Assembly: GCF_000240165.1 (NCBI RefSeq)
Contig: NC_017586.1
Coordinates: 5,779,228-5,843,227 of the forward strand
DNA length: 64,000 bases
Reading direction: 5' to 3'
Source of the DNA: Streptantibioticus cattleyicolor NRRL 8057 = DSM 46488
Lineage (GTDB): Bacteria > Actinomycetota > Actinomycetes > Streptomycetales > Streptomycetaceae
Below, one piece after another: positions 7,369 to 17,884 of the stretch. Numbering within the stretch: position 1 is the stretch's first letter; each line of letters starts with the position of its first letter. The notes under the pieces were generated by a model that was not told the origin of the DNA, made no database searches, and worked only from the letters and a program-made list of their open reading frames with translations. The position numbers and the translations under genes were made by a program.

Positions 7369-8490
7369 GTGGCCACCCCCGTCGAAACCGACGCCATGCG
7401 GCGCGCCGTCGCGCTGGCCGCGCGCGGACTCGGCCACACCAGCCCCAACCCGGTCGTCGGGTGCGTCGTGCTCGACGCCGACGGGCGGGTGGCCGGCGAG
7501 GGCTGGCACCGGCGGGCCGGCGGCCCGCACGCCGAGGTCCACGCGCTGCGCGAGGCCGGCGACCGGGCCCGGGGCGGCACCGCCGTCGTCACCCTCGAAC
7601 CGTGCGACCACACCGGCCGCACCGGACCGTGCTCCCAGGCCCTGATCGACGCCGGGATCCGCCGCGTGGTGCACGCCGTCGCCGACCCGGACCCGACCGC
7701 CTCCGGCGGCGCCGGACGGCTGCGCGCCGCCGGGATCGACGTCGAGGCCGGACTGCTGGCCGCCGAGGCCGCCCGCGGCAACGAGGCGTGGCTGGCCTCG
7801 GTACGCCACCGCCGCCCCTTCGTCACCTGGAAGTACGCCGCCACCCTGGACGGCCGGAGCGCCGCCGCCGACGGCACCAGCCGCTGGATCACCTCCGACG
7901 CCGCCCGCGCCGAGGTGCACCGGCTGCGAGCCGAGGCCGACGCGGTGCTCGTCGGCTCCGGCACCCTGCGCGCCGACGACCCGCACCTGGCCGTCCGCGG
8001 AGTGCCCGGCGAGGTCACCCAGCCGCTGCGGGTCGTGGTGGACACCGAGGCCACCGTGGAGCCCGGCGCCCGGGTCCTCGACGACGCCGCGCCCACCCTG
8101 ATCGCGGTGGCCGAGGACGCCGACGCCGGCCACCTGGGGGCCAGGGCGCTGCGGCTGCCGCGCGCCGCCACCGGCCCCGGCCTGGACATCCCCGCCCTGC
8201 TCACCGCCCTCCACCAGCGCGACGTCCGCTCCGTGCTGCTGGAAGGCGGCCCCACGCTCGCCGGTGCCTTCCTCGCCGCGGACGCGGTCGACAAGGTCGT
8301 CGGCTACCTGGCCCCCACCCTGCTCGGCGCCGGCCCGGCCGCGCTCGCCGACGCGGGCGTCCGCACCATCGCGCAGGCCCTCCGCCTGGACCTGGCCGAA
8401 GCCGTCCGGGTCGGCCCCGACCTGCGCGTCACCGCCTACCCACGCCGTCCCGGTGGGCCCAGCCCCGCCGCCACCGCCGAGGAGAACTGA
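7369..8490 (+). CDS. ribD: Bifunctional pyrimidine deaminase/reductase RibD
   Basis: Catalyses the second and third steps of riboflavin synthesis: deamination of the GTP-derived pyrimidine and NADPH-dependent reduction of the ribose. The 373-residue length is normal. The N-terminal zinc deaminase domain carries H54-A-E56 and the cysteines C79 (EPCDH) and C88 (GPCSQ); the C-terminal reductase domain begins near RPFVTWKYAATLDGR and includes the VLLEGGPTLAGAFL cofactor motif. GTG start at 7369 with an AGGAGGA-type ribosome site at 7358-7363. First gene of the operon under the FMN riboswitch, followed one base later by ribE. Confidence 0.96.
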   Translation: MATPVETDAMRRAVALAARGLGHTSPNPVVGCVVLDADGRVAGEGWHRRAGGPHAEVHALREAGDRARGGTAVVTLEPCDHTGRTGPCSQALIDAGIRRVVHAVADPDPTASGGAGRLRAAGIDVEAGLLAAEAARGNEAWLASVRHRRPFVTWKYAATLDGRSAAADGTSRWITSDAARAEVHRLRAEADAVLVGSGTLRADDPHLAVRGVPGEVTQPLRVVVDTEATVEPGARVLDDAAPTLIAVAEDADAGHLGARALRLPRAATGPGLDIPALLTALHQRDVRSVLLEGGPTLAGAFLAADAVDKVVGYLAPTLLGAGPAALADAGVRTIAQALRLDLAEAVRVGPDLRVTAYPRRPGGPSPAATAEEN

Positions 8491-8491
8491 C

Positions 8492-9109
8492 GTGTTCACC
8501 GGAATCGTCGAAGAACTGGGTGAGGTCACCGCGGTCGAGGACCTCGGCGACGCCGCCCGCTTCACCCTGCGCGGCCCCCTGGTCACCGAAGGCGCCCGGC
8601 ACGGCGACTCGATCGCGGTCAACGGCGTCTGCCTGACCGTCGTCGACACCCCGGGCCCGGACACCTTCACCGCCGACGTGATGGCCGAGACGCTGAAGCG
8701 CTCCAGCCTCGGCGCGCTCACCCCCGGCTCACCGGTCAACCTCGAACGCCCCACCCAGGTCGGCGGACGCCTCGGCGGCCACCTGGTGCAGGGTCACGTG
8801 GACGGCACCGGCACCATCCTCGACCGCGCCCCGGCCGAACACTGGGAGGTCGTCACCGTCTCCCTCCCCGCCGAACTCGCCCGCTACGTGGTCGAGAAGG
8901 GCTCGATCACCGTGGACGGCATCAGCCTGACCGTGGTCGAGGCCGCCGCCGACCACTTCACGGTGAGCCTGATCCCCACCACCCTGGCGCTGACCACGCT
9001 CGGCCGCAAGCAGCCGGGCGACCCGGTCAACCTCGAGGTGGACGTGGTCGCCAAATACGTCGAGCGGATGCTCGGCGAGCGCCGGACCGGGACGGAGGCC
9101 GGCCGGTGA
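8492..9109 (+). CDS. ribE: Riboflavin synthase alpha chain
   Basis: Converts two 6,7-dimethyl-8-ribityllumazines to riboflavin, the last step of the pathway. The 205-residue chain holds two lumazine-binding repeats: the first opens [11 protein letters not shown] and includes [13 protein letters not shown]; the second, from about residue 98, includes [16 protein letters not shown]. The GTG at 8492 directly follows the ribD stop and gives the invariant N-terminus (M)FTGIVEE, although the frame is open upstream. The 3' end overlaps ribM by four bases, so the two are translationally coupled. Confidence 0.96.
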   Translation: MFTGIVEELGEVTAVEDLGDAARFTLRGPLVTEGARHGDSIAVNGVCLTVVDTPGPDTFTADVMAETLKRSSLGALTPGSPVNLERPTQVGGRLGGHLVQGHVDGTGTILDRAPAEHWEVVTVSLPAELARYVVEKGSITVDGISLTVVEAAADHFTVSLIPTTLALTTLGRKQPGDPVNLEVDVVAKYVERMLGERRTGTEAGR

Positions 9110-9755
9110 GCGCCTTCGGCTGGCTGTCCGAGCCGGCGTTCAGCGTCCTCGGCCAGCACGTCATCTGGTCCGACATGATCGGCAACCTGCTCGGCCTGGC
9201 CGCGCTCGCGCTCGGCTGGCGCCGCTCGATGTGGACCTGGCCGGCCCAGTTCCTCTCCGGGCTGATCCTGGTCGCCGCCTACCTCACCGCCCACCTCAGC
9301 GGCGGGACCGGCAAGCAGGTCGTCGTCATCGTGGTGGCGCTGTGGGGCTGGGTGCGCTGGCAGCGCGGTCGCCGCGACACCGGCGAGGTGGCGGTGCGCT
9401 TCGCCACCTGGCGCGAGCGCCTGTGGCTGGCCGCCGGCACCGCGGCCGGCACCCTCGCGGTCGGCGGGCTCTTCGCCGCCGTGCCCGCGCTGTCCTGGAA
9501 CCCCTGGCCGGACGCGTACATCTTCGTCGGCACGCTGGCCGCCATGGTGGCCCAGGCGCGCGGCTGGGTGGAGTTCTGGTTCGCCTGGCTGGCGGTGGAC
9601 CTGGTGGGCGTCCCGCTCGCCTTCACCAGCGGACTGGCCTTCTCCGGGCTGGTCTACGGCATCTACTTCGTCCTGGTGCTGCTGGGCCTGCGCGGCTGGT
9701 GGCTGCGCACCCGCACCCCCGCCGCCCGGACGACGGCCCTGGAAGGAGCCGCGGC

Positions 9756-9759
<4 letters not shown>
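9106..9759 (+). CDS. ribM: Riboflavin transporter of the PnuC family
   Basis: A 217-residue membrane protein with about seven hydrophobic helices and the PnuC-type motif [14 protein letters not shown], as well as [19 protein letters not shown]. PnuC proteins take up vitamins by facilitated diffusion. Although the family name refers to nicotinamide mononucleotide, homologues coded inside actinobacterial rib operons (RibM/PnuX) carry riboflavin and analogues such as roseoflavin. The position between ribE and ribBA, with four-base overlaps on both sides (GTGA with ribE, ATGA with ribBA), makes the flavin assignment the more likely one. Substrate assignment is by context. Confidence 0.88.
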
Positions 9760-11060
<1,301 letters not shown>

Positions 11061-11113
11061 CCGCGGCCCACCCAGCACCAACCCGGTAACCGAACGAAGG
11101 AGCGAAGAGCCAA

Positions 11114-11599
11114 GTGAGCGGTAAGGGCGCCCCCGAGCTGACCGTGAAGAGCTGCGGCGACCTGCGGGTCGCGGTGATCGCCGCGCAGTGGCACCAGCAG
11201 GTGATGGACGGCCTCGTGGACGGCGCGCTGCGCGCCCTGCACGAGCTGGGCATCGCCGAGCCGACGCTGCTGCGCGTCCCCGGCAGCTTCGAACTCCCCG
11301 TCGTCGCCAAGGCGTTGGCCACCCGCGGCTACGAGGCCATCGTCGCCCTCGGCGTGGTGATCCGCGGCGGCACCCCGCACTTCGACTACGTCTGCCAGGG
11401 CGTCACCGCCGGGCTCACCCAGGTCGCGGTGGAGACCGGGGTTCCGATCGGCTTCGGCGTCCTCACCTGCGACACCGAGGCGCAGGCGCTGGACCGCGCC
11501 GGGCTGCCCGGCTCCACCGAGGACAAGGGCCACGAGGCGGTCACCGCGGCGGTGGCCACCGCGGCGACACTGCGCTCGGTCTCCGAGCCCTGGCGCTGA
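11114..11599 (+). CDS. ribH: Lumazine synthase
   Basis: Condenses the pyrimidine and four-carbon intermediates to 6,7-dimethyl-8-ribityllumazine, normally as an icosahedral or pentameric assembly. The 161-residue chain has the family motifs [47 protein letters not shown] and [18 protein letters not shown] start at 11114 shortly after an AAGGAG-like site (11097-11102). It closes the riboflavin set, 53 bp after ribBA, and is followed closely by hisE. Confidence 0.96.
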   Translation: MSGKGAPELTVKSCGDLRVAVIAAQWHQQVMDGLVDGALRALHELGIAEPTLLRVPGSFELPVVAKALATRGYEAIVALGVVIRGGTPHFDYVCQGVTAGLTQVAVETGVPIGFGVLTCDTEAQALDRAGLPGSTEDKGHEAVTAAVATAATLRSVSEPWR

Positions 11600-11633
11600 G
11601 TGGCCGCCGGCCACCCCGTAGGGTAGGAGCACC

Positions 11634-11903
11634 ATGTCCAAGAAGACGTTCGAGGAGCTCTTCGGCGAGCTCCAGCAGAAGGCCACCGGCGACCCCGCCG
11701 CCTCCCGTACCGCGGAACTGGTCGGCCTCGGGGTCCATGCCATCGGCAAGAAGGTGGTCGAGGAGGCCGCGGAGGTGTGGATGGCCGCCGAGTACGAGGG
11801 CGCCGACCGCACCGCCGAGGAGATCTCGCAACTCCTTTACCACCTTCAGGTGATGATGGTCGCCCGGGGGATCTCCCTGGACGACGTATACGCTCACCTG
11901 TAG
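11634..11903 (+). CDS. hisE: Phosphoribosyl-ATP pyrophosphatase
   Basis: Second step of histidine synthesis: hydrolysis of phosphoribosyl-ATP to phosphoribosyl-AMP. The 89-residue length is typical for a stand-alone HisE. The all-alpha MazG-like fold shows the metal-binding pattern [18 protein letters not shown] and [22 protein letters not shown] precedes the ATG by a few bases. It lies 34 bp after ribH and 50 bp before hisG; the other his genes are not in this window, so hisE-hisG form a detached pair in a riboflavin context. Confidence 0.95.
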   Translation: MSKKTFEELFGELQQKATGDPAASRTAELVGLGVHAIGKKVVEEAAEVWMAAEYEGADRTAEEISQLLYHLQVMMVARGISLDDVYAHL

Positions 11904-11953
11904 TCAGCACCCCCGCGCCCGACGAACACCCCAAGACGAAGGAATCCACCCCC

Positions 11954-12802
11954 ATGCTGCGCATCGCCGTCCCCAACAAGGGTTCACTGTCCGAGCCTGC
12001 GTCGGCGATGCTGCATGAGGCCGGCTACCGGCAGCGCAAGGACCGCCGCGAACTGGTCCTGGTGGACGCCGACAACCAGGTGGAGTTCTTCTTCCTGCGC
12101 CCGCGCGACATCGCGGTCTACGTCGGCTCCGGCAAGCTGGACATCGGCATCACCGGCCGCGACCTGCTGCTGGACTCCGGCGCCGACGCCGAGGAGATCC
12201 TCCAGCTCGGCTTCGCCGCCTCCACCTTCCGGTACGCCACCCGCCCCGGCACCGCCACCGACGTCAAGGAGTTCGGCGGCATGACGATCGCCACCTCCTT
12301 CGCCGGGCTGGTCGCCAAGCACCTCGACGACCACGGGGTGGACGCCTCCGTGGTCCACCTCGACGGCGCCGTGGAGACCGCCATCCAGCTCGGCGTCGCC
12401 GAGATCATCGCGGACGTGGTGGAGACCGGCACCACGCTGCGCAACGCCGGGCTGGAGATCATCGGCGAGCCGATCCTGGAGTCCGAGGCGGTCGTGATCC
12501 GGCGCACCGGGGCCCCCGCCGACGACCCCAAGGTCCAGCAGTTCCTCCGCCGGATGCAGGGCGTCCTGGTGGCCCGGCGGTACGTGATGATGGACTACGA
12601 CATCCGGGCCGAGAAGGTCGAGCAGGCGGTCGCGCTCACCCCGGGCCTGGAGTCGCCCACCATCTCCCCGCTGCACCACGAGGGGTGGGTCGCGGTCCGT
12701 TCCATGGTCCCGGCCCGGGATGCCCAGCGGATCATGGACGACCTGTACGACCTGGGTGCCCGGGCGATCCTCACCACCGGCATCCACGCCTGCCGGCTGT
12801 GA
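11954..12802 (+). CDS. hisG: ATP phosphoribosyltransferase, long form
   Basis: First, committed step of histidine synthesis, joining ATP and PRPP. The 282-residue protein is the long form with the C-terminal ACT-like regulatory domain, so it does not need HisZ. It shows the N-terminal LRIAVPNKGSLSEPA, the DIGITGRDLLLDSG motif, the PRPP loop DVVETGTTLRNAGL and the regulatory tail TISPLHHEGWVAVRSMVP. Histidine feedback inhibition is the family norm. The ATG at 11954 is preferred to more upstream frame extension. Its stop overlaps the next gene (GTGA). Confidence 0.96.
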   Translation: MLRIAVPNKGSLSEPASAMLHEAGYRQRKDRRELVLVDADNQVEFFFLRPRDIAVYVGSGKLDIGITGRDLLLDSGADAEEILQLGFAASTFRYATRPGTATDVKEFGGMTIATSFAGLVAKHLDDHGVDASVVHLDGAVETAIQLGVAEIIADVVETGTTLRNAGLEIIGEPILESEAVVIRRTGAPADDPKVQQFLRRMQGVLVARRYVMMDYDIRAEKVEQAVALTPGLESPTISPLHHEGWVAVRSMVPARDAQRIMDDLYDLGARAILTTGIHACRL

Positions 12803-13296
12803 CCGGCCGGCCGCGACCGACCGGAGCGCCCGCCGTGCCCGCCCCCGACGACCTGCCCGACCTGCCGGTGACCTTCCGCCCGGCGCGCACCCGCGCCGTG
12901 CTGCTGACCATCGGCACCGTGATGCTCGCCGTCTTCGTCACCATCGCCGTGGCGATGCCGGCCCCGTGGTCGCTCACCGACCGCAGCACCATGATCACCA
13001 CCGGGCTGCTGATCTTCGCCCTGCTGGCGATGCTCGCCCGCCCCAAGGTGGTCGCCGCCCGCGACGGGGTGACCGTGGTCAACGTGGTCACCCGGCGCCG
13101 GCTGGCCTGGCCGCAGGTGCTCGGGGTCAACCTGCGCCCCGGCGACCCGTGGGTCTACCTCGACCTCGCCGACGGCACCACGCTGGCCGCCATGGGCATC
13201 CAGCCCGGCATGGCCCGCCGCCAGGCGGTCCGCGACGCCGGCCGGCTGCGCGCGCTCACCGAGGCGTACGGCACCGGCACCCCGGCCGGCCGCTGA
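12799..13296 (+). CDS. PH-domain membrane protein
   Basis: A 165-residue protein with a short cytoplasmic N-terminus, two adjacent membrane helices (AVLLTIGTVMLAVFVTIAVAM and TTGLLIFALLAMLA) and a C-terminal bacterial PH-like domain (RDGVTVVNVVTRRRLAWPQVLGVNL, then PWVYLDLADGTTLAAMGI). The GTG at 12799 overlaps the hisG stop by four bases, showing translational coupling. Such proteins are conserved next to hisG in streptomycetes; the role is unknown. A link to histidine or flavin metabolism is suggested only by position. Confidence 0.82.
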   Translation: MTGRPRPTGAPAVPAPDDLPDLPVTFRPARTRAVLLTIGTVMLAVFVTIAVAMPAPWSLTDRSTMITTGLLIFALLAMLARPKVVAARDGVTVVNVVTRRRLAWPQVLGVNLRPGDPWVYLDLADGTTLAAMGIQPGMARRQAVRDAGRLRALTEAYGTGTPAGR

Positions 13297-13537
13297 CCAC
13301 GCGGCCGACCGGTGCGGCGGCCACACCTCCCCCGCCGCCCCGACCTTTGACTACTCTTGACTTCCTGACGGCGCACCGAAGCGCCCGCCCCGCCCTGCAC
13401 GGCCGCGGCCCCCGCCACGGCCCGGCGGGGGATTGACGGACCTACCCGAGGAGTGACACTTTCCCGGCGATGGACGAATCGTCCTGTAGTACCTGCGCCG
13501 CCCCTGCCCTGAGCGCCTCGCGCGTGGTGGTGGCGGC

Positions 13538-14863
13538 ATGACGCCCCTGATCCTGCTCGGCGCGGCCTTCCTGCTGATCCTGGCCAACGGATTCTTCGTC
13601 GCCGCCGAGTTCGGCCTGGTGACCGTGGAACGCCCGGAGGCCGAGCGGGCCGCGGCCGGCGGCGACCGGCGCGCCCGCAGCGTGGTGGCCGCGTTGCGCG
13701 GCCTGTCCTTCCAGCTCTCCGGCACCCAGCTGGGCATCACCATCACCTCGCTGGTCGTCGGTATGCTCGCCGAGCCCGCGCTGGCCGATCTGCTGGCCGG
13801 GCCGCTCACCGCGATCGGCGTACCGGGCGGTGCCGCCCCCGGGATCGCCGTCGTCCTCGGCATGATCCTCGCCTCGGCCGTGCAGATGGTCATCGGCGAG
13901 CTGGTCCCGAAGAACTGGGCGGTCTCCCGGCCGTTGCAGGTCGCCCGCATGGTGGCCGGCCCGCAGCGGGTCTTCTCCCGGCTCTTCCGGCCGGTGATCA
14001 CGCTGCTCAACGCCGCCGCCAACCGGCTGGTACGGGCGCTGGGCGTGGAGCCCGCCGACGAGCTGGCCTCCGCCCGCACCCCCACCGAACTGGTCTCCCT
14101 CGCCCGCCACTCGGCGCTGGCCGGGGCGATCGAGCCGGACACCGCCGACCTGTTTGTCCGCACCCTCAACCTCGGCGAGCTGACCGCCCAGTCGGTGATG
14201 ACCGCCCGGGTGAGGGTGGCCGCCCTGGAGGACACCGCGACCGCCGCCGACGTGCTCAACCTGACCCGCGCCACCGGGCTGTCCCGCTTCCCCGTCTACC
14301 GGGAACGGCTGGACGAGGTGGTCGGCATGGTCCACCTCAAGGACGCCCTCGCCGTGGCCGGCCACGAACGGGCCCGCACCCCGGTCGGCCGGATCGCGGT
14401 GGCCCCGCTGCTCGTCCCGGAGACGCTGCCGGTACGGCCGCTGCTGGAGCGGCTGCGCAACGAACAGCCGATCGCCGTCGTCGTCGACGAGTACGGCGGC
14501 ACGGCCGGCGTGGTCACCCTGGAGGACATCGTCGAGGAACTCGTCGGCGAGGTGCGCGACGAGCACGACGCCGAGGCCGACGCCCACCCCGAGCTGGCCC
14601 CCGCGCCCGACCAGGACGGCTGCCCGGCCTGGGACGCCGACGGCAGCTGCCGGGTGGACACCCTGATCAGGGTCGGCCTCGACGTCCCCGACGGCCCCTA
14701 CGAGACGGTCGCCGGCCTCGTCGCCGACCTGCTGGAACGCATCCCGGTCACCGGTGACGTGGCCCGCCTGCCCGGCTGGGAGCTGCGGGTCACCCGCACC
14801 GGCCACCACCGGGCCGAACGGGTCCGGCTGGTGCGCGACGCGGACGGGCGGGAGGAACGGTGA
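13538..14863 (+). CDS. CNNM/CorC-type transporter with CBS pair
   Basis: A 441-residue hemolysin C/CNNM family protein. The N-terminal DUF21 region has three or four membrane segments (LILLGAAFLLILANGFFVAAEFGLV; TITSLVVGMLAEPALADLL; VIGELVPKNWAVSRP). Two CBS domains follow (around VMTARVRVAALEDTATAADVL and PIAVVVDEYGGTAGVVTLEDIVEELVGEV), then a CorC/HlyC C-terminal domain (DTLIRVGLDVPDGPYETVAGLVADLL). Homologues export Mg2+, often with Na+; ATP binding to the CBS pair gates them. It overlaps the next, related gene by four bases, suggesting a heteromeric transporter. Confidence 0.9.
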   Translation: MTPLILLGAAFLLILANGFFVAAEFGLVTVERPEAERAAAGGDRRARSVVAALRGLSFQLSGTQLGITITSLVVGMLAEPALADLLAGPLTAIGVPGGAAPGIAVVLGMILASAVQMVIGELVPKNWAVSRPLQVARMVAGPQRVFSRLFRPVITLLNAAANRLVRALGVEPADELASARTPTELVSLARHSALAGAIEPDTADLFVRTLNLGELTAQSVMTARVRVAALEDTATAADVLNLTRATGLSRFPVYRERLDEVVGMVHLKDALAVAGHERARTPVGRIAVAPLLVPETLPVRPLLERLRNEQPIAVVVDEYGGTAGVVTLEDIVEELVGEVRDEHDAEADAHPELAPAPDQDGCPAWDADGSCRVDTLIRVGLDVPDGPYETVAGLVADLLERIPVTGDVARLPGWELRVTRTGHHRAERVRLVRDADGREER

Positions 14864-15951
14864 CGATCTTCCTGCAACTGCTCTTCGCGGCCGTGCTGGT
14901 GCTGGCCAACGGCTACTTCGTGGGCGCCGAGTTCGCCATGGTCTCGGTCCGCCGCAGCCAGATCGAACCGCTCGCCGGCGTCCACCGGCGCGCCCGAACC
15001 GTCCTGCACGGCCTGGAACACCTGCCGCGGATGATGGCCGCCGCCCAGTTCGGCGTGACCATCTGCTCGCTGACCCTGGGTGCCGTCGCCGAGCCCACGG
15101 TGACCCGGCTGCTGGAGCCGATCTTCACCGCGGTACGGGTGCCGGACCAGCTGGTGCACCCGGCCGGGTACGTGATCGCCCTCGCCGTGGTGGTCTTCTT
15201 CCACCTGGTGATCGGCGAGATGGTGCCCAAGAACCTGGCGATGGCGGCGCCGGAGAAGGCCGCGCTGTGGCTCGGCCCCGGGCTGGTCGCTTTCGCCCGG
15301 GCGTTCCGGCCGGTGATCGCGGTGCTCGGGGCGTGCGCCCGGCTGGTGCTGCGGGCCTTCCGGGTGGAGCCCAAGGACGAGATGGAGACCGTCTTCACCA
15401 GCGAACAGCTCACCTACCTGGTGGAGGACTCCCGGCAGGCCGGACTCCTCGGCCCGGACGAGCAGGCCCGGCTGGCCGACGCGCTCGAACTGGGCAGCCG
15501 CCCGGTCACCGACGTCCTGCTCACCCCGGACCAACTGGTCACCGTGGGCCCGTCGGTGACCCCGCGCGAGGTGGAGGCGCTGACGGTGCGCACCGGTTAC
15601 TCGCGCTTCCCGGTGGGCGGCCCGGACGGCACCTTCCTGGGCTTCGTCCACGTCAAGGACGTGCTGGAGCTGGAGGGGCCGGAGCACGGCGACGAACCGG
15701 TGCCGGCCCGGCTGCGGCGGCCGATGGTCACCCTGCGGGCCGACCTGCCGCTGGACGACGCGCTCACCGCGATGCGCCGGGCCGCCACCCACCTGGCGGC
15801 CGTCGCCGACCCGGCGGGCCGGGTGCTCGGCCTGGTGGCGCTGGAGGACGTGCTGGAGATGCTCGTCGGCGAGGTGCACGACCCGGCCCACCGGGACGCC
15901 CGCGTCGCCGACCCGCGCAAGGCCCCGCAGCCGCGGGCGTACGCGGGCTGA
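14860..15951 (+). CDS. CNNM/CorC-type protein lacking C-terminal domain
   Basis: A 363-residue relative of the preceding gene. It keeps the DUF21 membrane region (LLFAAVLVLANGYFVGAEFAMVSVRRSQI; AVVVFFHLVIGEMVPKNLAM) and a CBS pair (PVTDVLLTPDQLVTVG; LAAVADPAGRVLGLVALEDVLEMLVGEVHD) but stops without the CorC/HlyC domain found in its neighbour. GTG start at 14860 inside the upstream stop region gives translational coupling. The conserved tandem of a full-length and a shortened copy suggests a two-subunit Mg2+/Co2+ efflux system, which is inference. Confidence 0.9.
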   Translation: MTIFLQLLFAAVLVLANGYFVGAEFAMVSVRRSQIEPLAGVHRRARTVLHGLEHLPRMMAAAQFGVTICSLTLGAVAEPTVTRLLEPIFTAVRVPDQLVHPAGYVIALAVVVFFHLVIGEMVPKNLAMAAPEKAALWLGPGLVAFARAFRPVIAVLGACARLVLRAFRVEPKDEMETVFTSEQLTYLVEDSRQAGLLGPDEQARLADALELGSRPVTDVLLTPDQLVTVGPSVTPREVEALTVRTGYSRFPVGGPDGTFLGFVHVKDVLELEGPEHGDEPVPARLRRPMVTLRADLPLDDALTAMRRAATHLAAVADPAGRVLGLVALEDVLEMLVGEVHDPAHRDARVADPRKAPQPRAYAG

Positions 15952-15976
15952 CCCGGTACCGGACCCGGGGCGGCGG

Positions 15977-17884
15977 TCACTGCTGCTGCCCCGGGCCCCG
16001 GCCGGAGAGCACCTCGCCGTACGCCTGCATCAGGTCGGGCAGCCGCAGCGTGGCCAGGTCGTCCCGGGACGGGGTGCCGGGGTAGCCGGTCAGCCGCAGA
16101 TCGCGGTAGGCGCAGCTCTTCTCGTACAGGGTGCGCAGGAAGCGGCCGTTGCCCAGCTCGTCGATCCACCCCTGGGCGACCACGTGGCCGCTGATGCTGT
16201 GCAGCTCCTCCAGCGCCTCCTCGTCCCAGTGGTCGCCGCCCTCGGCGGCCAGCACCTCGCCGATACGGGTGAGTTCGTCGGGACGGTAGCTGGGGAAGTC
16301 CACCCGGGTGGTGAACCGGGAGCCGAGGCCGGGGTTGGCGGCCAGCAGCCGGTCCATGCCCTCGGGGTAGCCGGCCAGGATCACCACCAGCCGGTCGCGG
16401 TTGTCCTCGGCGCGCTTGAGCAGCACCTGCAACGCCTCGTCGCCGTAGGCGTCGCCCTTGCCGTAGCCGGAGTTGGACAGGCTGTACGCCTCGTCCACGA
16501 AGAGTACCCCGCCGAGCGCGGAGTCGATCAGCTCGTTGGCCTTCACCGCGGTCTGGCCGAGGAACTCGCCCACCAGATCGGCGCGTTGGGCCTCCACCAG
16601 GTGGTCGCCGCCGAGCAGCCCGAGGGCGAAGAAGACCCGGCCCAGGATCCGGGCCACCGTGGTCTTGCCGGTGCCGGAGGGGCCGGAGAAGACGAAGTGG
16701 CGCTTGGGCGGCTGCACCGGCAGCCCCTGACCGGCCCGCAGCCGGGCCATCCGCAGCTGCGCGGAGAGCGCCCGCACCTGCCGTTTGACCGGCTCCAGGC
16801 CCACCATCCGCTCCAGCTCGCCCAGCGCCTGGGCCAGCAGCGCCGGATCCGGCGTCCCCAGCGGCACCTGCGGCGGCACCGGGGTCACCGGCAGCACCGC
16901 CTTCTGCCGCACCGGCGGGCTCTGCGGCACCGCCCCGGCCCCGGCCTCCGCGGCGGGGCCGGCCACCGGGTCGCCGGGGCGCGGCGGATCGGGCTCGGCG
17001 GCCGGCAGCCCGGGGTCCTCGGCCGGGCCCTGCCAGGTGGAACGGCTCAGCCCCGGCAGCGAGACCGCGGCCAGGTCCGCCGACTCGTCCAGACCGTCCT
17101 CGGACTCGGTGATCGCCGCGAGCCGGGCGGCGGTGTCCATGAACCCCGGGTCCACCCGGTGCACCGCGCGGTACAGGGGTAACGCGGCGGCCGAGCGGCC
17201 GGTGCCCTCGTAGGCGCGGGCCAGCCAGTAGCGCAGCTCCTTGCGCTGCGGCACCTCGCTGCGGCACCGCATCAGCGCGGTGGCCAGCAGCGGCTCGGCC
17301 TGCCCGCACATCTCCAGCCGGACCCGGGCCATGCCGCCGAAGAGCCCGGCCTCGATGCCCAGCAGCGGGTCGTCCAGCAGCGGTTCGGTGTGGCGGACCA
17401 ACTGCTCCCAGTCCTTGACCAGGTAGGCGCGGCAGGCGTGCAGGAAGCGCACCTGGGGGTCGGTGTCCACCGGCGGGCACTCGGCGAGCGCCCGGTCCAG
17501 GTCGGCGACGTGCCGGCCGTCGAGCCAGTGCGAGGCGTGCGCCAGCAGCAGATCACGTCCGGTCTCCAGCACCGGTTGCACCCACCAGCCCAGCCAGTAC
17601 CAGGAGTTGAGCGAACGGTGGTGGCGCCGCCGCTGCTCGCCGAAGCGCTCCCGGTGGCGGTACATGCGCAGCAGCGCGGTGGCGGTGTCGGCGCGCAGCG
17701 CGTGCAGCCCGAGCCAGGCGTCGGCCATCCCCGGGTCGAGCCGCGCCGCGGTGCGGAACTCCTCCTCGGCCTGGGCGTAGGCGCCCACCGTGTAGGCGTC
17801 GACCCCCCGCAGCCAGGCCCGGTCGGCCGGGGCGCCGAAGCCTCCCCCGACCCGCGGGGGCACCCCCTCGGTTCCGAAGTCCAT
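15977..17884 (-). CDS. TPR plus AAA+ ATPase (EccA/CbxX type)
   Basis: A 635-residue two-part protein. The first half is helical and TPR-like (YTVGAYAQAEEEFRTAARLDP, later YWLARAYEGTGRSAAALPLYR); the C-terminal half is an AAA+ ATPase of the CbxX/CfxQ superfamily with Walker A GPSGTGKT near residue 400, Walker B VLFVDEAYSL near 460 and a later VILAGYPEGMDRLL. The ATG at 17884 follows a GGGGGACCTG ribosome site; upstream in-frame sequence is Arg/Gly-rich and unlikely to be translated. The layout matches EccA of type VII secretion systems, but no other ESX genes lie nearby, so it is an orphan EccA-like ATPase or serves another remodelling task. Confidence 0.85.
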   Translation of the reverse strand: MDFGTEGVPPRVGGGFGAPADRAWLRGVDAYTVGAYAQAEEEFRTAARLDPGMADAWLGLHALRADTATALLRMYRHRERFGEQRRRHHRSLNSWYWLGWWVQPVLETGRDLLLAHASHWLDGRHVADLDRALAECPPVDTDPQVRFLHACRAYLVKDWEQLVRHTEPLLDDPLLGIEAGLFGGMARVRLEMCGQAEPLLATALMRCRSEVPQRKELRYWLARAYEGTGRSAAALPLYRAVHRVDPGFMDTAARLAAITESEDGLDESADLAAVSLPGLSRSTWQGPAEDPGLPAAEPDPPRPGDPVAGPAAEAGAGAVPQSPPVRQKAVLPVTPVPPQVPLGTPDPALLAQALGELERMVGLEPVKRQVRALSAQLRMARLRAGQGLPVQPPKRHFVFSGPSGTGKTTVARILGRVFFALGLLGGDHLVEAQRADLVGEFLGQTAVKANELIDSALGGVLFVDEAYSLSNSGYGKGDAYGDEALQVLLKRAEDNRDRLVVILAGYPEGMDRLLAANPGLGSRFTTRVDFPSYRPDELTRIGEVLAAEGGDHWDEEALEELHSISGHVVAQGWIDELGNGRFLRTLYEKSCAYRDLRLTGYPGTPSRDDLATLRLPDLMQAYGEVLSGRGPGQQQ

